Part shown: positions 42,062 to 53,100 of the stretch, piece by piece
Layout of the letters: every line of letters begins with the position of its first letter
How positions within the stretch are numbered: the first letter of the stretch is position 1
Origin: Caecitellus pseudoparvulus
Lineage: Eukaryota > Bigyra: Bicosoecida
Direction: 5' to 3'
Length of the DNA: 64,000 bases
Assembly (NCBI GenBank): GCA_965644315.1
Contig: CBFFRQ010000051.1
Location: 1 to 64,000, forward strand
Program-made: the position numbers and the translations under genes
The notes under the pieces: generated by a model
What the model was told of the DNA's origin: nothing
Seen by the model: the letters and a program-made list of their open reading frames with translations, nothing else
The model's database searches: none

Positions 42062-43222
42062 TCACCTTCGTTGGGATACCCGCAGCAGTAGCATGAGCCG
42101 ACGCCCTTGATGTATGGGTGTCCCTTGCCACTCTGCCTCTTTCAGCTGTGTGTATGTGAGCGCGCCAGGTCGAGTCTGCGCTGACTGGGGCACTGCTCGG
42201 GCACCACGCAGTCTGAACAGCTCGCGCAGCACATCCACATGGCCACGCTGGCATGCCGCCCGATACCCTGCATCACCATCGTGCCTATTGTCGGCGTGCA
42301 CGTCCACCTCCCGCTCGCCAGTCAGCGCCAGCAACTCGCGCACGACCCTTGCACGGCCAAATGCGCACGCCCCACGGAAGGCCGCTTCACGTCCACCCTG
42401 ATCCGATGCATGCACGTCCACTCGCCTGGCACCCTGGAGTGCGAGCAGTTCACGCACGACAGCAACGTGGCCACCGCGGCATGCAAGCCGCAGCGCAGCT
42501 TCTGCTCCGTCTACATCGGCGGCATGAACATCCACCTCTCTTTCACCCGACAGATGCAACAGCTCGCGCACCACACTGACGTGTCCCCTTGCGCAAGCCC
42601 ACTGAAACGCTGCCTCACGTATGCCCCATCCGCCGGCGTGCACGTCCACCTTTTGCTCGCCAGTCAGAGCCAGCAACTCGCGCACCACGTGCACTTGCCC
42701 GGCACAGCATGCAGAGCGGAAGGCAGCCTGCGGACCCAGACGATCTCCTGCCGGCACGTACACTGAGCGACGTCCTTTGAGGGCGAGCAGCTCACGCACC
42801 ACCTCCAGGTGCCCATTCGCACACGCATCGCGAAAGCCAGCGTAGCTTCCTTGCGCATCGTAGGCATACGTGTTCACCTCACGATCCCCTGTCAACGCCA
42901 GCAGCTCCCGCACAACGTCCACGTGCCCGCCAGCACAGGCTGCCCTGAAGCCATACTCGGGGAAGCGCCCTTTCATCGCATGGACATCCACTACTTGCTC
43001 GCCGTTGAGGGCCAGCAAAGCTCGCAGCAGGCTGACGTGCCCGTCCTCGCACGCCACGAAGAAGCCCTGCGTTGTGTCCTCCGCAAACAGACCCTCCAGT
43101 GCATGCCGCCCTCGGCGAGTGTGGCCCTTCTCCACCATCGCCAACAGTGCGTCAGCATCACGATTGCGGCATGCAGTTGCCCACAGCGCGCATGCTTCCA
43201 CCGTGGCTGACACTGCGGCCAT
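42062..43222 (-). CDS. Divergent ankyrin-like repeat family protein, 386 residues
   Basis: The start is placed at 43222 because MAAVSATVEACALWATACRN aligns with the N-terminus of the other copies; an in-frame ATG at 43300 is an alternative. Seven repeats and a terminal half-repeat follow. Some are far from the family consensus (LTGDREVNTYAYDAQGSYAG; LKGRRSVYVPAGDRLGPQAA). The C-terminal cassette is rewritten (TRPGALTYTQLKEAEWQGTP), but the last residues (RRLMLLLRVSQRR) are still recognisable. Its 5' flank does not share the duplicated leader. It therefore looks like an older lineage lying inside the recently expanded cluster, perhaps under different regulation. Confidence 0.8.
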   Translation of the reverse strand: MAAVSATVEACALWATACRNRDADALLAMVEKGHTRRGRHALEGLFAEDTTQGFFVACEDGHVSLLRALLALNGEQVVDVHAMKGRFPEYGFRAACAGGHVDVVRELLALTGDREVNTYAYDAQGSYAGFRDACANGHLEVVRELLALKGRRSVYVPAGDRLGPQAAFRSACCAGQVHVVRELLALTGEQKVDVHAGGWGIREAAFQWACARGHVSVVRELLHLSGEREVDVHAADVDGAEAALRLACRGGHVAVVRELLALQGARRVDVHASDQGGREAAFRGACAFGRARVVRELLALTGEREVDVHADNRHDGDAGYRAACQRGHVDVLRELFRLRGARAVPQSAQTRPGALTYTQLKEAEWQGTPIHQGRRLMLLLRVSQRR

Positions 43223-43649
43223 GCTGTGCCAGCTCTCGATTTCCGCAGTGACCCGCAAGGGTGGCGAGTTACGGTAAGGGGCCAAGAAGTCCTGCACCAC
43301 CGGAAGCGTGGGTACAAAGCAGTTAACGAAAGGTATTCACGAGTATGGAGTGCCTGGAAGGTCAGGCAACTTGAATGTGTGCCCGATGGTGGCTGTGCGG
43401 GAGCAACCGCACCCTCGTTGTCAAGCCCCTTCGAGCCACGCCACTGGCATCGACTGAAGCTCGGACAAGTGATATTTGTCCCAGTTTTCTCTCGCATGGC
43501 TTGCGTAGAGTCAAGCTTGCCTCAGTGCCTTCTACCACTGAGTGATGTGCAAGGAATCAAGCCGCCCTTTGTGGCGAGTGCACGTCACAAGCCCCAAGAT
43601 TGAGTGACACCCGCTAACCAAAGTCAACGTGATGCAAACATATATGCAT
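43223..43649. other. Unique gap upstream of the divergent repeat gene
   Basis: About 430 bp without recognisable coding sequence and without the duplicated spacer seen elsewhere in the cluster. It should contain the promoter of the divergent copy (minus) and the 3' region of the gene at 43650. Confidence 0.4.
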
Positions 43650-44465
43650 TCAGCTTCCTCTGGTTGATGTCCGCAGCAGCAGCATGGCGACCCGCCCCTG
43701 CCGTGTGCTGGTGCCGGCCCACACCGCATCCTTGCCTGGCTGCACAGCCACCTTTCCCCCCTCCTGTCGTGTCTGGAGGGGAATTGCTCGGTGCCCAGTC
43801 AGAGCAAGCAGCTCTCGCACCACATCAATGTGCTCCTTCTCACAGGCAGCTCGGAAGGCCGCCTCTGGCCCATCATGATCATCAGCATGCACATCCACCT
43901 CCCGATCCCCCGTCAGAGCGAGGAGCTCACGCACCACATCAACGTGCCCATTCGCACACGCAAGCCGGATGCCAACCTCAGGACCACCTCGATCACCAGC
44001 ATGCACATCCACCGCGCGATGGCCGCTCAGAGTGAGAAGCTCCCGCACCACCTCCACACGCCCGTAGGCACAGGCAAGGCGGAACCCAAACTCAGACTCC
44101 TCATCGGGACCAGCGTGCACGTCCACCTCGCGTTCTCCGCTCAGTGCCAGAAGCTCACGAACCACACCAATGTGCCCAAACTCACAAGCATGCCGGAAGC
44201 CAGCCTCAGGCCCGGCCCAATCTCTTGCATGTACATCCACTTCATGATGCCCACTCAGCCCCAACAGCCCACGCAACAAACCCACATGACCCGCCTTGCA
44301 CGCCACTAGAAAGGCGCTAGTCGTCTCATACTGCGTCAGCCCACCCAAATCACCCCCTGGCGCCCCCTCCACGCCCAGCATCCGTGCAAGTGCACTAACG
44401 TCACCATCGCTACATGCGTCTCCCCACAGGGCCACACACCGCTCTGCCTCGCCTCCTGACTGCAT
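43650..44465 (-). CDS. Ankyrin-like repeat family protein, 271 residues (shortest intact copy)
   Basis: The start at 44465 follows the shared leader (MQSGGEAERCVALWGDACSD). Only four full repeats and a terminal half-repeat lie between the constant N-terminal module and the cassette (EGGKVAVQPGKDAVWAGTST). The final residues differ from the usual ending (MLLLRTSTRGS). Repeats 1-4 correspond to those of the 346-residue gene at 38749, which has two more, so copy number has changed within an otherwise colinear pair. It shows that the two ends are kept while the middle varies from 4 to 12 units among intact genes. Confidence 0.85.
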   Translation of the reverse strand: MQSGGEAERCVALWGDACSDGDVSALARMLGVEGAPGGDLGGLTQYETTSAFLVACKAGHVGLLRGLLGLSGHHEVDVHARDWAGPEAGFRHACEFGHIGVVRELLALSGEREVDVHAGPDEESEFGFRLACAYGRVEVVRELLTLSGHRAVDVHAGDRGGPEVGIRLACANGHVDVVRELLALTGDREVDVHADDHDGPEAAFRAACEKEHIDVVRELLALTGHRAIPLQTRQEGGKVAVQPGKDAVWAGTSTRQGRVAMLLLRTSTRGS

Positions 44466-44914
44466 GCCGGGCGGCTGTGCCTGTCTGTGCCACGGTCTGT
44501 CTGCCTTTCGCAATTACCGCACACACACCCCTCCGCAACAGCGCAGAATGAAGGGTCCAGGCGGTATCCAAGCGTGTCGGCAGTGCGTGAAATGCAAATT
44601 GAATGCTGGTATGCTTGGAATTTGGCGGGGCTCGTTGTGTTTGTCGCCTGTGGCCACCCCGCCTCAACCATCGGCGATTCGCTGTGGCTCGCCCACCTTC
44701 ACGCTCTCAAGTCCCCGCAGCCTGCCTGAACACACCGCCCCGATGCACGCCGTTCATGGCACTGGTACAGTACCACTACTGTACGGTGAGGTTTTCGAGC
44801 GGGGTGTCCGCCTCCATTTCAAGCAGGCAGGGGGCGACGGGCAAGCGCAGGAGCTGCAGGCTGGTTGTAGTGGGCGGAGACGAGACGTGAGGAAGCTGGG
44901 AAGGTCCAACCCGT
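44466..44914 (-). repeat. Duplicated spacer (minus copy 3)
   Basis: About 450 bp with the same order of blocks as the other spacers, from the CT-rich block after the stop at 44915 to the leader (GCGGTAATTGC, then GCCGCCCGGC) before the start at 44465. It is most similar by eye to the spacer at 39790-40244. Confidence 0.7.
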
Positions 44915-46642
44915 TCATCTTCGCTGGGATGCCCGCAGCAGTAGCATGGCATCTCGCCCCTGACGAGTGCTGGTGCCGGCCCACACTGCATCCTTGGCGG
45001 GCTGCACAGCCACCTCTCCAGCGGCAAGCCGGACCTGAAGCGGGACAGCCCGGTGCCCAGTGAGGCCAAGAAGCTCGCGCACCACATCCTCATGACCGTT
45101 CCCACATGCCCACCGGAAGGCAGCCTCGGACAGGTATCCAAAGGCAACAACATGCACATCTACCTGACGCTGCCCAGTCAATGACAGCAACTCCCGCACC
45201 ACATCAACATGCCCATTCGTACAAGCCTCCCGAAAACCAGCATGTGGCCCACAGTCATCCCTTGCATGCACTTTCACGGCACGATCCCCAGTCAGTGCCA
45301 GCAACTCCCGCACCACGTCGATATGCCCGTTCTTACAGGCAAGCTGGAAGCCTGCCTCAGGCCCGTTCTGATCTCCAGCATGCACATCCACCTCACGATC
45401 ACCACTCAATGAAAGCAGCTCACGCACCACGTCAACATGTCCGTTCTGACAGGCAAGCTGGAAGCCTTGCTCGCGCTCGCCCTCTGGCCCAGCGTGCACA
45501 TCCACCTCACGATCGCCACTCAAAGCCAGCAGCTCGCGGACCACGTCAACATGTCCGTTCTGACAGGCAAGCTGGAAGCCTTGCTCGCGCTCGCCCTCTG
45601 GCCCAGCGTGCACATCCACCTTACGATGCCCACTCAAAGCCAGCAGCTCCCGAACTACATCCAGGTGCCCGACCTGACAAGCAAGCTGGAAGCCCCACTC
45701 AGGATCGCCCTCACAACCAGCATGCACGTCCACCTCACGATCGCCACTCAATGAAAGCAGCTCACGCACCACGTTAACACGTCCGAAGTGACAGGCAGCC
45801 ACAAAACCTGCCTCACGCTCGCCCTCTGGCCCAGCGTGCACATCCACCTCACGATGCCCGCTCAGAGCCAGGAGTTCACGCACGATAGCAAGGTGCCCAA
45901 TCACACAGGCACCCCGGAAACCAGCCTCAGGGCCATCGTCATCATCCGCATGCACATCAACTTCTCGGGCACCGCTCAGAGCCAGAAGCTCGCGCACCAC
46001 ATCTAGGTGTCCGTTTTGACAAGCACCCTGGAAGGCACCCTCGGGCCAGCATTGATAGTAAGCATGCACGTCCACCTCACGATCACCACTCAATGACAGC
46101 AACTCTCGCACCACGTCAATATGCCCATTCTCACAGGCAAGCTGGAAGCCTTGCTCAGACCAGTTCCATGGCCCAGCATGCACATCCACCTCGCGAGCGC
46201 CGCTCAGAGCCAGCAGCTCACGCATCACAGAGAGGTGTCCATTCGCACAGGCAGCTCGGAAGCCAGCCTCAGGCTGGCCCTCGGGACCAGCGTGTACGTC
46301 CACCTCGCGTTCTCCGCCCAGTGCCAGCAGCTCACGAACCACATCAATGTGCCCAAACTCACAGGCAGCCCGGAAGCCAGCCTCAGGCCCGGCCCGATCC
46401 CCCACATGCACGTCCACCTCACAATCGCCCGTCAGCTCCAACAGCCCACGCAACAGACCCACATGACCCGCCTTGCACGCCACCAGAAAGGCGTCTGTCG
46501 TCTCATCCTGCGTCAGCCCGCTCAAATCACCTCCTGGCGCCCCACCCACACCCAGCATCCGTACAAGCACACTGGCATCGCCATTGCGACATGCACCCCG
46601 CCACAGAGCCACACACCGCTCCGCTTCGCCTCCTGCCTCCAT
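44915..46642 (-). CDS. Ankyrin-like repeat family protein, 575 residues (longest copy)
   Basis: Starts MEAGGEAERCVALWRGACRN directly after the shared leader. Twelve full repeats and a terminal half-repeat, then the cassette (VAVQPAKDAVWAGTSTRQGR, ending RDAMLLLRASQRR). Loops after DVHA vary widely (GPWNWSEQG, YYQCWPEG, DDDDGPEAG, GCEGDPEWG, VVAFGYLSE), while the helix segment GHVDVVRELLALSGDREVDV is nearly constant. One repeat is present in two almost identical tandem copies. The protein is predicted to be an intracellular solenoid; no enzymatic motif is seen. It is the outermost gene of the minus-strand cluster, next to the ABC transporter. Confidence 0.85.
   Translation of the reverse strand: MEAGGEAERCVALWRGACRNGDASVLVRMLGVGGAPGGDLSGLTQDETTDAFLVACKAGHVGLLRGLLELTGDCEVDVHVGDRAGPEAGFRAACEFGHIDVVRELLALGGEREVDVHAGPEGQPEAGFRAACANGHLSVMRELLALSGAREVDVHAGPWNWSEQGFQLACENGHIDVVRELLSLSGDREVDVHAYYQCWPEGAFQGACQNGHLDVVRELLALSGAREVDVHADDDDGPEAGFRGACVIGHLAIVRELLALSGHREVDVHAGPEGEREAGFVAACHFGRVNVVRELLSLSGDREVDVHAGCEGDPEWGFQLACQVGHLDVVRELLALSGHRKVDVHAGPEGEREQGFQLACQNGHVDVVRELLALSGDREVDVHAGPEGEREQGFQLACQNGHVDVVRELLSLSGDREVDVHAGDQNGPEAGFQLACKNGHIDVVRELLALTGDRAVKVHARDDCGPHAGFREACTNGHVDVVRELLSLTGQRQVDVHVVAFGYLSEAAFRWACGNGHEDVVRELLGLTGHRAVPLQVRLAAGEVAVQPAKDAVWAGTSTRQGRDAMLLLRASQRR
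45427..45654 (-). repeat. Two tandem 114-nt units
   Basis: Units 45427-45540 and 45541-45654 are offset by exactly 114 nt and identical over about 80 nt. Both encode the repeat with loop GPEGEREQGFQLACQNGHVD. This is a second example of recent single-unit duplication in this family. Confidence 0.8.
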
Positions 46643-47146
46643 GCCGGGCGGCTTTGCCTCTCTGTGCCTGGCCTGCCTGCAGCAAATACCGCACGCACTC
46701 CCCTCCGAGACAACCCAGGATGGAGGGTCCAGGCGGTGTTCAAGCGTACCTGTAGTCCAAGAAGGGCAATTTCAAGTAGAGGTGCGTTATGAATTGGGCT
46801 TCAGCTTGACTGTTTCCAGTTGCCACCCCCCTGAACGTGGAGCTCAACGCTCAGCTTGCACATGCGCAATCCTCAAATGCATGCACACTGCACCCTGGGC
46901 TTTACGAGGCAGCGCGTTCACGAATGCGATTCAGGTATCCATTTATGCAGTGCCAAGGCCTTACCGTGACTTGAACTGGCACTGACGATTGTTGGCCATG
47001 TGCTTTTCAAATGCGTACACAATCCAAGCACACCACCCGGACACACAGCAAGCACGTTGCTGCATTCGCACTCAAAAGAGCTGCATTCTGCAGTTGTGCT
47101 TCATGCATGTGCATGTTGGGTGCAACAGGTCGCTGACCAGCTCACC
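46643..47146. other. Gap between ABCA gene and repeat cluster
   Basis: The first 100 bp (46643-46745) are the same leader block found before the other family genes, here serving the 575-residue gene. The rest is unique and less GC-rich, and should include the 3' untranslated region of the ABC transporter. No gene is visible. Confidence 0.5.
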
Positions 47147-50100
47147 TTACTTGGCAAGCTCGGCATCTTCTGCGGCTTCGATGACTCGCACGAAGATTTC
47201 TTCCAGGCTTTGCGCGGCAAGGCCAAACTCCACGATGCACTTTGCCTGGGCATCGTCCTCAGATTTGGCTTGCTGCAGCTTCTCGAACATGGTTGGGACG
47301 TCCACTTCTTCGCTGACCCCGGACAGGGGCAGCATGAAGGCGACCGAGCTGCCGACTGCGTTCAGCAGCCTAGCACGGGGATTCAGGCAGCTGCGCACAA
47401 AGGCCTCGGCCTTGCGTCGCGTGCTTTCGCTTTCGTCCGTCAGCGTCAGGGTCAGCTTGATGCCTTCGCCCCACCGCTGCTTGAGCTGGGCCTGCGTCCC
47501 AACAGTTTGCACGCGCCCAGAGAACATGATGGCGATCTTGCCGTCCACCAGTGTCTCGATTTCCTCCATGCTGTGGGACGTGATGATCTGCGTGCGCCCC
47601 GCTGCCCGCTGGGCCTGCAGGATGTTCCAGATGCTGCGTTTCGTGCCGCTGTCCAGGCCCGTCGTGGGCTCGTCGCACACGAGCACTGCTGGGTCCCCGA
47701 TGAGCGCAATTGCGATGCTGAGGCGCCGGCGCATGCCCCCGCTGAGGGTTTTGGCCGCCATGTTCAGGGGATCACCGTCCAGCTCCACTGCCTCTGCTAC
47801 ACGCTGCACTGCGCCCCTCAGGTGGTTCGCCTGGATGCCCTTCAAGCGAGCATAGAAATCCAGGTGCTCCCGCACCGACAGCGAGTCAAAGACGACATCG
47901 AACTGGGGCACGACGCCCAGCTGGCGGTACACGTACTCCACGTCGTCTTCCACAGAGTATCCGCCAATGAATGCGGCGCCAAATGTCGGCAGCATGTGCC
48001 CCGTGGCGATGGTGAGGGTGGTGGACTTGCCAGCACCGTTAGGACCCAGCAGGCCGAACACCGCCCCCTTCTCGACGGCAAACGTCACGCCATCCACCGC
48101 ACTCTTGACACCGGTAGATCCCAGTCGCAACTTGGCCAAGGTCTCAGCCCATGCTCCCTTCACAGGGCGTGTGCCGCTGTCAGCAACTGCGTTGGACGGA
48201 AACTCCTTCACCAGGCCCTGAATGACGACGGGGTGGCTCGCAGGGGTCGCGCGGCCACTGGTGACGACTTCTTCCTCTGCGATGACGTCAGCCCCTGCGG
48301 CCCGACGAGCGGCCGAGCGCAGGAGCGTGCTCTCTGATGGCGCGGCGGCGCCCTGCTGGGCAGGCGCTGCGCTGCCTGGCAGTTGCCTGCGCTTGCCGCG
48401 GCCCAGTGCTCGTACAGCCATACTGATGCAGAAGCAAGGGTCAGACACCACACCAGTCGCCTCTGCCGATGAGGGCAGGATGGTGTGCAGGTACATGCCC
48501 AGCGCCAGCGCCAGCAGTCCTTCCGCGAGGTTGATGAAGATGATGCCCAGCTGCTCAGAGCCGATGTAGGCGCTGCCGCCGTAGCGCAGCATGAGGATGC
48601 TCAGGCGCGTGTACGAGAGGACTGGGATCCAATTCAGGCCCTGTGGCCACTCGCCAGGATATGTCGCAGCCACAACAGTGGCCACGATGACAAGCAAGTA
48701 CCCCAGGGCCGTCGCGAGCAGGGGTGAGCGGCTGGCGCTTGCAAGCAAGTATGCGTAACCAGGTTGCGCCAGCGCCCACGACAGCAAGACGCCCACCGTG
48801 TAGCCGGGGTCAACTTGGGTAAAGAACGTTGCCTTGGCGGCATACGCAATGATGACGAACACTGAAGAAAAGTACAGCTGCACGAGCACCGCGAAGATGT
48901 AGCTGCCAAGCCAGTAGCCGCCGGGCAGCAGGCCTGCCAGGCGCATCATGAGGTACTGCTTCTCCAGCTTCTCGCTGGCGATGGTCTGGGCAAAGTACGG
49001 CAAGAAGACCATGGTGATCAGCGGCCACAAGTACAATTGGGGCCCTTGCTGCGTGTTGCCGCTTGCAGAGGCGAAGGAAAAGCGGCCCATAGCCCCGACG
49101 CCAGTCAAGATGTACGGTCCTTGCGGGCGGGGTCGGGTGCTCGGCACTGGGACTGGCTGTGATGAAGAAGTGGACGTGTCAGAGAGAGACCTGAAGGCGT
49201 CTTCTTCCTGCACTTGTCGAACAGCACTGGCGTTCAGTGACGTGCGCAGCAGAGCGTTGGACAGGCCGTTGATGGAGGTGAAGGGTGCAAAGTACGGCGA
49301 CTCATACTGCGACTCCCGTGCTAGCGCCACACTTGACACAGAGGAGCCATAGAAGATGTTGGAGGTGCAGTAAAAGCTTGTCGGCGAGTCGCGGAAGACG
49401 ATGTCTCCAAGCGGCTCATACGGGTTCAACCGGTTGCCGCGGGAGCCAGACGTGAGCCACAAGTCGACACGGGCGTGCAGCGCAGGTGTGTCGTGCCACG
49501 GCTGGGACTTGGTCAGGCCGAATGAGTAGTCCGGCACGTTGGCCAGCGTGAACGCTGTCGCATTGGCCCGGCTCAGGTGCAGCACAGGCCCATAGTGGAA
49601 GCAGTAGGAGTCATCCACGATGCGGTGGGCTCGGATGTACTCCTGAGCAGCCAGCACTCGGCTGGACGCGCTGAGCGGGTTGCTGGGAGTGCTCAAGAAT
49701 GGGGGCAGGTCTGCCAGGTTCCACCACTTGGCGAAGTACGTGAGCTGCTCGTCCAGCTCAGGCGACAAGACCTTTGAGTACTGCGCGAAGGGGACGCCGC
49801 CGTCACTCGCGTCGGCATACCAGACATTGCGCCCGCCATACACACGTTGCTGACTGTTGTTCGACTGCATGGCCACTGCCTGGGGCAAGGACCAGTCTGG
49901 CACAAGCAGGGCACCTTCGGCATCGCAGTCTTGCGGCTGCCATGACGTGTACTGCGTCGAGAAGTTCGACACACAAAGTGACCGGTACAGGGGGTGGTAG
50001 GTTGCCGAGCCTCCACCGACGAAGGCGGAGGATGACGATGAGCCAGAGGCGCCCAACGCCACATCGGAGTGAGATGGTGGCAGGTTGCCTTCCACTGCCT

Positions 50101-53100
50101 CGCCGAGTGCGGCCAGGAACTCATCAGGAGTGCACGAGCCGCTGGTGAAGGCAATGTCGTTGTACAGGCAGTTGGGGGGGGCTGTCACGTTCAGCACGCT
50201 CACGAGGACACTGACCAGCACTGCCAGCAAAAGGCAGCAGTGAAAGGCGACGTTCATGCGGATGAGCTTGGACTGCAGCCTGAGCCTCAACAGGCACACA
50301 GCGAACGTCTGCCCTACCAGAGAAACTCGCCCTCCAGCGCGCTTTGGCTGGCTGGGCAGCTCGTCAGCACCCTCCACCGCCTGCAGGCTGGCAGCCTGGT
50401 GAGTTTCCGGGGCTGGGAGAGGCGGTGTTTCTGGCGCTGCCGCGATGGCAGGCGCTGCTGCAGCCGCCCCGGCTTTGCTCTCAGACCCACTTTCCTCCAC
50501 CTCCGCGTCCGTGGCTTGTACTGCACCCTCCTGGGCGTCGCCCGTGGCCGCCTCTCCTTGCACCATGTCCTCAAGTGCGTCCAGCACGACATCCACCGCC
50601 TCGGCGTCGTCTGGCGCCTGCACGCCCTTGCTGTGCATGAGCACACCGAAGCGAGAGATGATCTTGCCGCCCTCCAGCACCATGGATGCTCCTGCCGCTT
50701 CCCCCGCGTGCTCCGGCACAGAGTCTGTCACTGCCGACTCCAGCGCGCTCTCAGCCGCCACCGTGTCCCCGTCGCGCTGGTTCACGCCTTGGTGCTGTGC
50801 GCCCAGCTTGAGGAACACTTCCTCCAGCGTAGATCGGCTGATGCCCCAGTCCTTCACACACTGCTTGCCTCGCACGTCTCCCACCGTGCCTGCTGAGCCC
50901 TTGGGCAGCGTCCACTCGTTCAGTAGACGCAGGAACCCCGGGATACGCTTCACCAAGGCCTTGGGGATGGAAATGGTCAGACTGCCAGACACAAACTGCG
51001 GCAGCTCGTCTTCACCCTTGAACGTGCTGGCTGGCGCGTCGGCGTCGGCGGTGCCGCTCCCTGCATCTGCCTTGGCCAAGCCTTGGATGGCGGCGGTGTC
51101 GGCCTCAAACTCGTCCTTTGTCGTGCCTGCCAGCAACACGCGGGCGCCCGGCAGCATGTCGGCGACCGCTTGCTTGATTTGTGCCACTGATGCGTGGTCT
51201 GGCACGACGTTCAGGTTCACCTGGAAGCCAGCTCCGAAGCGGCTCTTCAGGAACAGGGAGCTGCCCAGCGCGCGCAGGCGGCCGTTGGACATGATGGCGA
51301 CTTGGTCCCCCAGCGCGTCGGCTTCTGTGAGGTCGTGCGTTGTCAACACGACCACACGCTGCGACTTGAGCTGCCCGATGAACTGCCACACTCGTCGACG
51401 GGAGAGCGGGTCCAGCCCCGTCGTCACTTCGTCCAGCAGCAGGACACGCGCGAAGCCGGTGGTCGCGAGGGCGACGCTCAGCCTGCGCTTCATGCCCCCT
51501 GAAAAGGTCTGAGTGAAGGAGTGTGCGACGGCATCCAGGCCCACCAGCCGCAAGCGCTGCATGATGTGCGTGTGCGTCGCCGCTCGAGGGACGCCTTTGA
51601 ACCGGCAGAACAACAGCATGTGCTCGTACGCTGTCAGCTCGCTGTACAGGTAGTCGTGCTGGGGACACACGCCGATGAGGTCGCGGATGGCGGCTGGGTC
51701 CTCCCGCACACTCTCACCACACACGAAGACCTCGCCGTGGGTGGGAGCCGTGAGGCCGGCAATGCAGGACACAGTGGTGGTCTTGCCACTGCCGTTGTGG
51801 CCCAGTAACGCCGTGATTTGCCCCGTCGGAAACGTGATGGACAACTCCTTCACGGCTGTGGCTTCCTTGTACGACTTGGTGAGCTTGTGCAGGACCACGG
51901 ACATGCCCTGCGATGACCGTTGCTTTGCGTGCATGATGGTGTCGCCATCCTCGGGCTGCTCAGGCGCCCCCCTCCAGCCCCAGTAGGAAGGCAGAAAGAA
52001 GAAATAAAACGGCTGCTTCGCGCCCAGGTCATCCCCTGACGCCACTTGCGCCAGGTACCACGCAAAAACAAACCCAATCAGCGCGATGAGCAGCATGACA
52101 CCTGCAGCGTACGATGTGCTGGGGAGCTCAGCGTTGTACACTCCAGTGGGCGTGTACACCTTCACCAAGTCCCCCGGTCCCGTGAAGTTGCCCCACGTGT
52201 ATCGCTCCTGCACAAGGTGGGACTCCTCGGCCCCGTCGCTGGAGCCAGTCCCAGCGCCCAAGACGTCGGCATACGTGTGCTCATCCAAGCCGGGCTCCAT
52301 GCCCAGCATCTCTTGCAGCTGGCGAGAGGCAGCAAAAGACATGGCTGGATGGTCCATGATGCCCGTCGCCATCAGTTCCCGGCGGTCTCGTGAGGATGAA
52401 CTGGGGTTCTGGGTGGTCCCCGCAGGGCCAAAGTTCGTGGAGGTGTAGTGTGGCGTCACCCACAGAATGATGTCATGCATGATGTAGCCGTAGTGCACGG
52501 AGGCGAACGGGTACAGCAGTACAGCCAACACAGTGGGCATTTGGGGGCTGAAGAAGTACTGGTACGCGTTGAACAGCGTGGCAATGGTCTGCAGGGACAG
52601 GGTGAGGGCGACGAGGAGGAAGGAGCCCAGGTTGACCCACAGCGTCTGGCGCACGAAGGACGCCAGCCACAGCGCCATGCCCACCATGCTCATGCACAAG
52701 CACCAGAAGGAGATGAAGTGCACTGCAAAGTCCACGTGTGTGAAGAAGTACAGGCCAGTCCAGTACCCGATGCCCAGCGTGATGAGGGACGTGAACATGG
52801 TCATCACGCACAGCACCAGCACCCAGGACACCCAGAACGCGCTCTCGTACAGGCCGATGGAGCGCAGGGCGCCCAGCAACTTGCGGTGCTTCTCAGATGC
52901 GACGAGGTTCGTGGCCAGGATCATGACCATGCAGGCGCCCAGCTCCAGTAGCATGCTGCCCCCCACGAACACGAAGCCATTGCCTTCTGGAGACAGCGCC
53001 GAGCCGCCAGCCGTGCCCTGCGACGGCAAGCCTGCTGCTTGGAACTGCAGGTCGGCCGGCTCAAAGCTGTCAGGCAAACTTTCATTCGAGAAGGGCACGC

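Noticed and set aside
20802-46642. CRISPR-like or satellite array interpretation of the 114-nt periodicity
   Set aside because: The period is exactly 38 codons, the frame is kept throughout, and variation follows protein positions; these are coding repeats.
20802-46642. Transposon origin of the repeat clusters
   Set aside because: I saw no transposase, integrase, reverse transcriptase, terminal repeats or target-site duplications; tandem and inverted duplication explains the pattern better.
46930-46990. Possible tRNA-like string on the minus strand (GTTCAAGTC)
   Set aside because: The flanking bases do not form a T stem, and there is no matching D or anticodon arm.
47000-48337. Plus-strand frame opposite the ABCA NBD2
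   Set aside because: Antisense of the Walker A and signature region of a clear ABC transporter.
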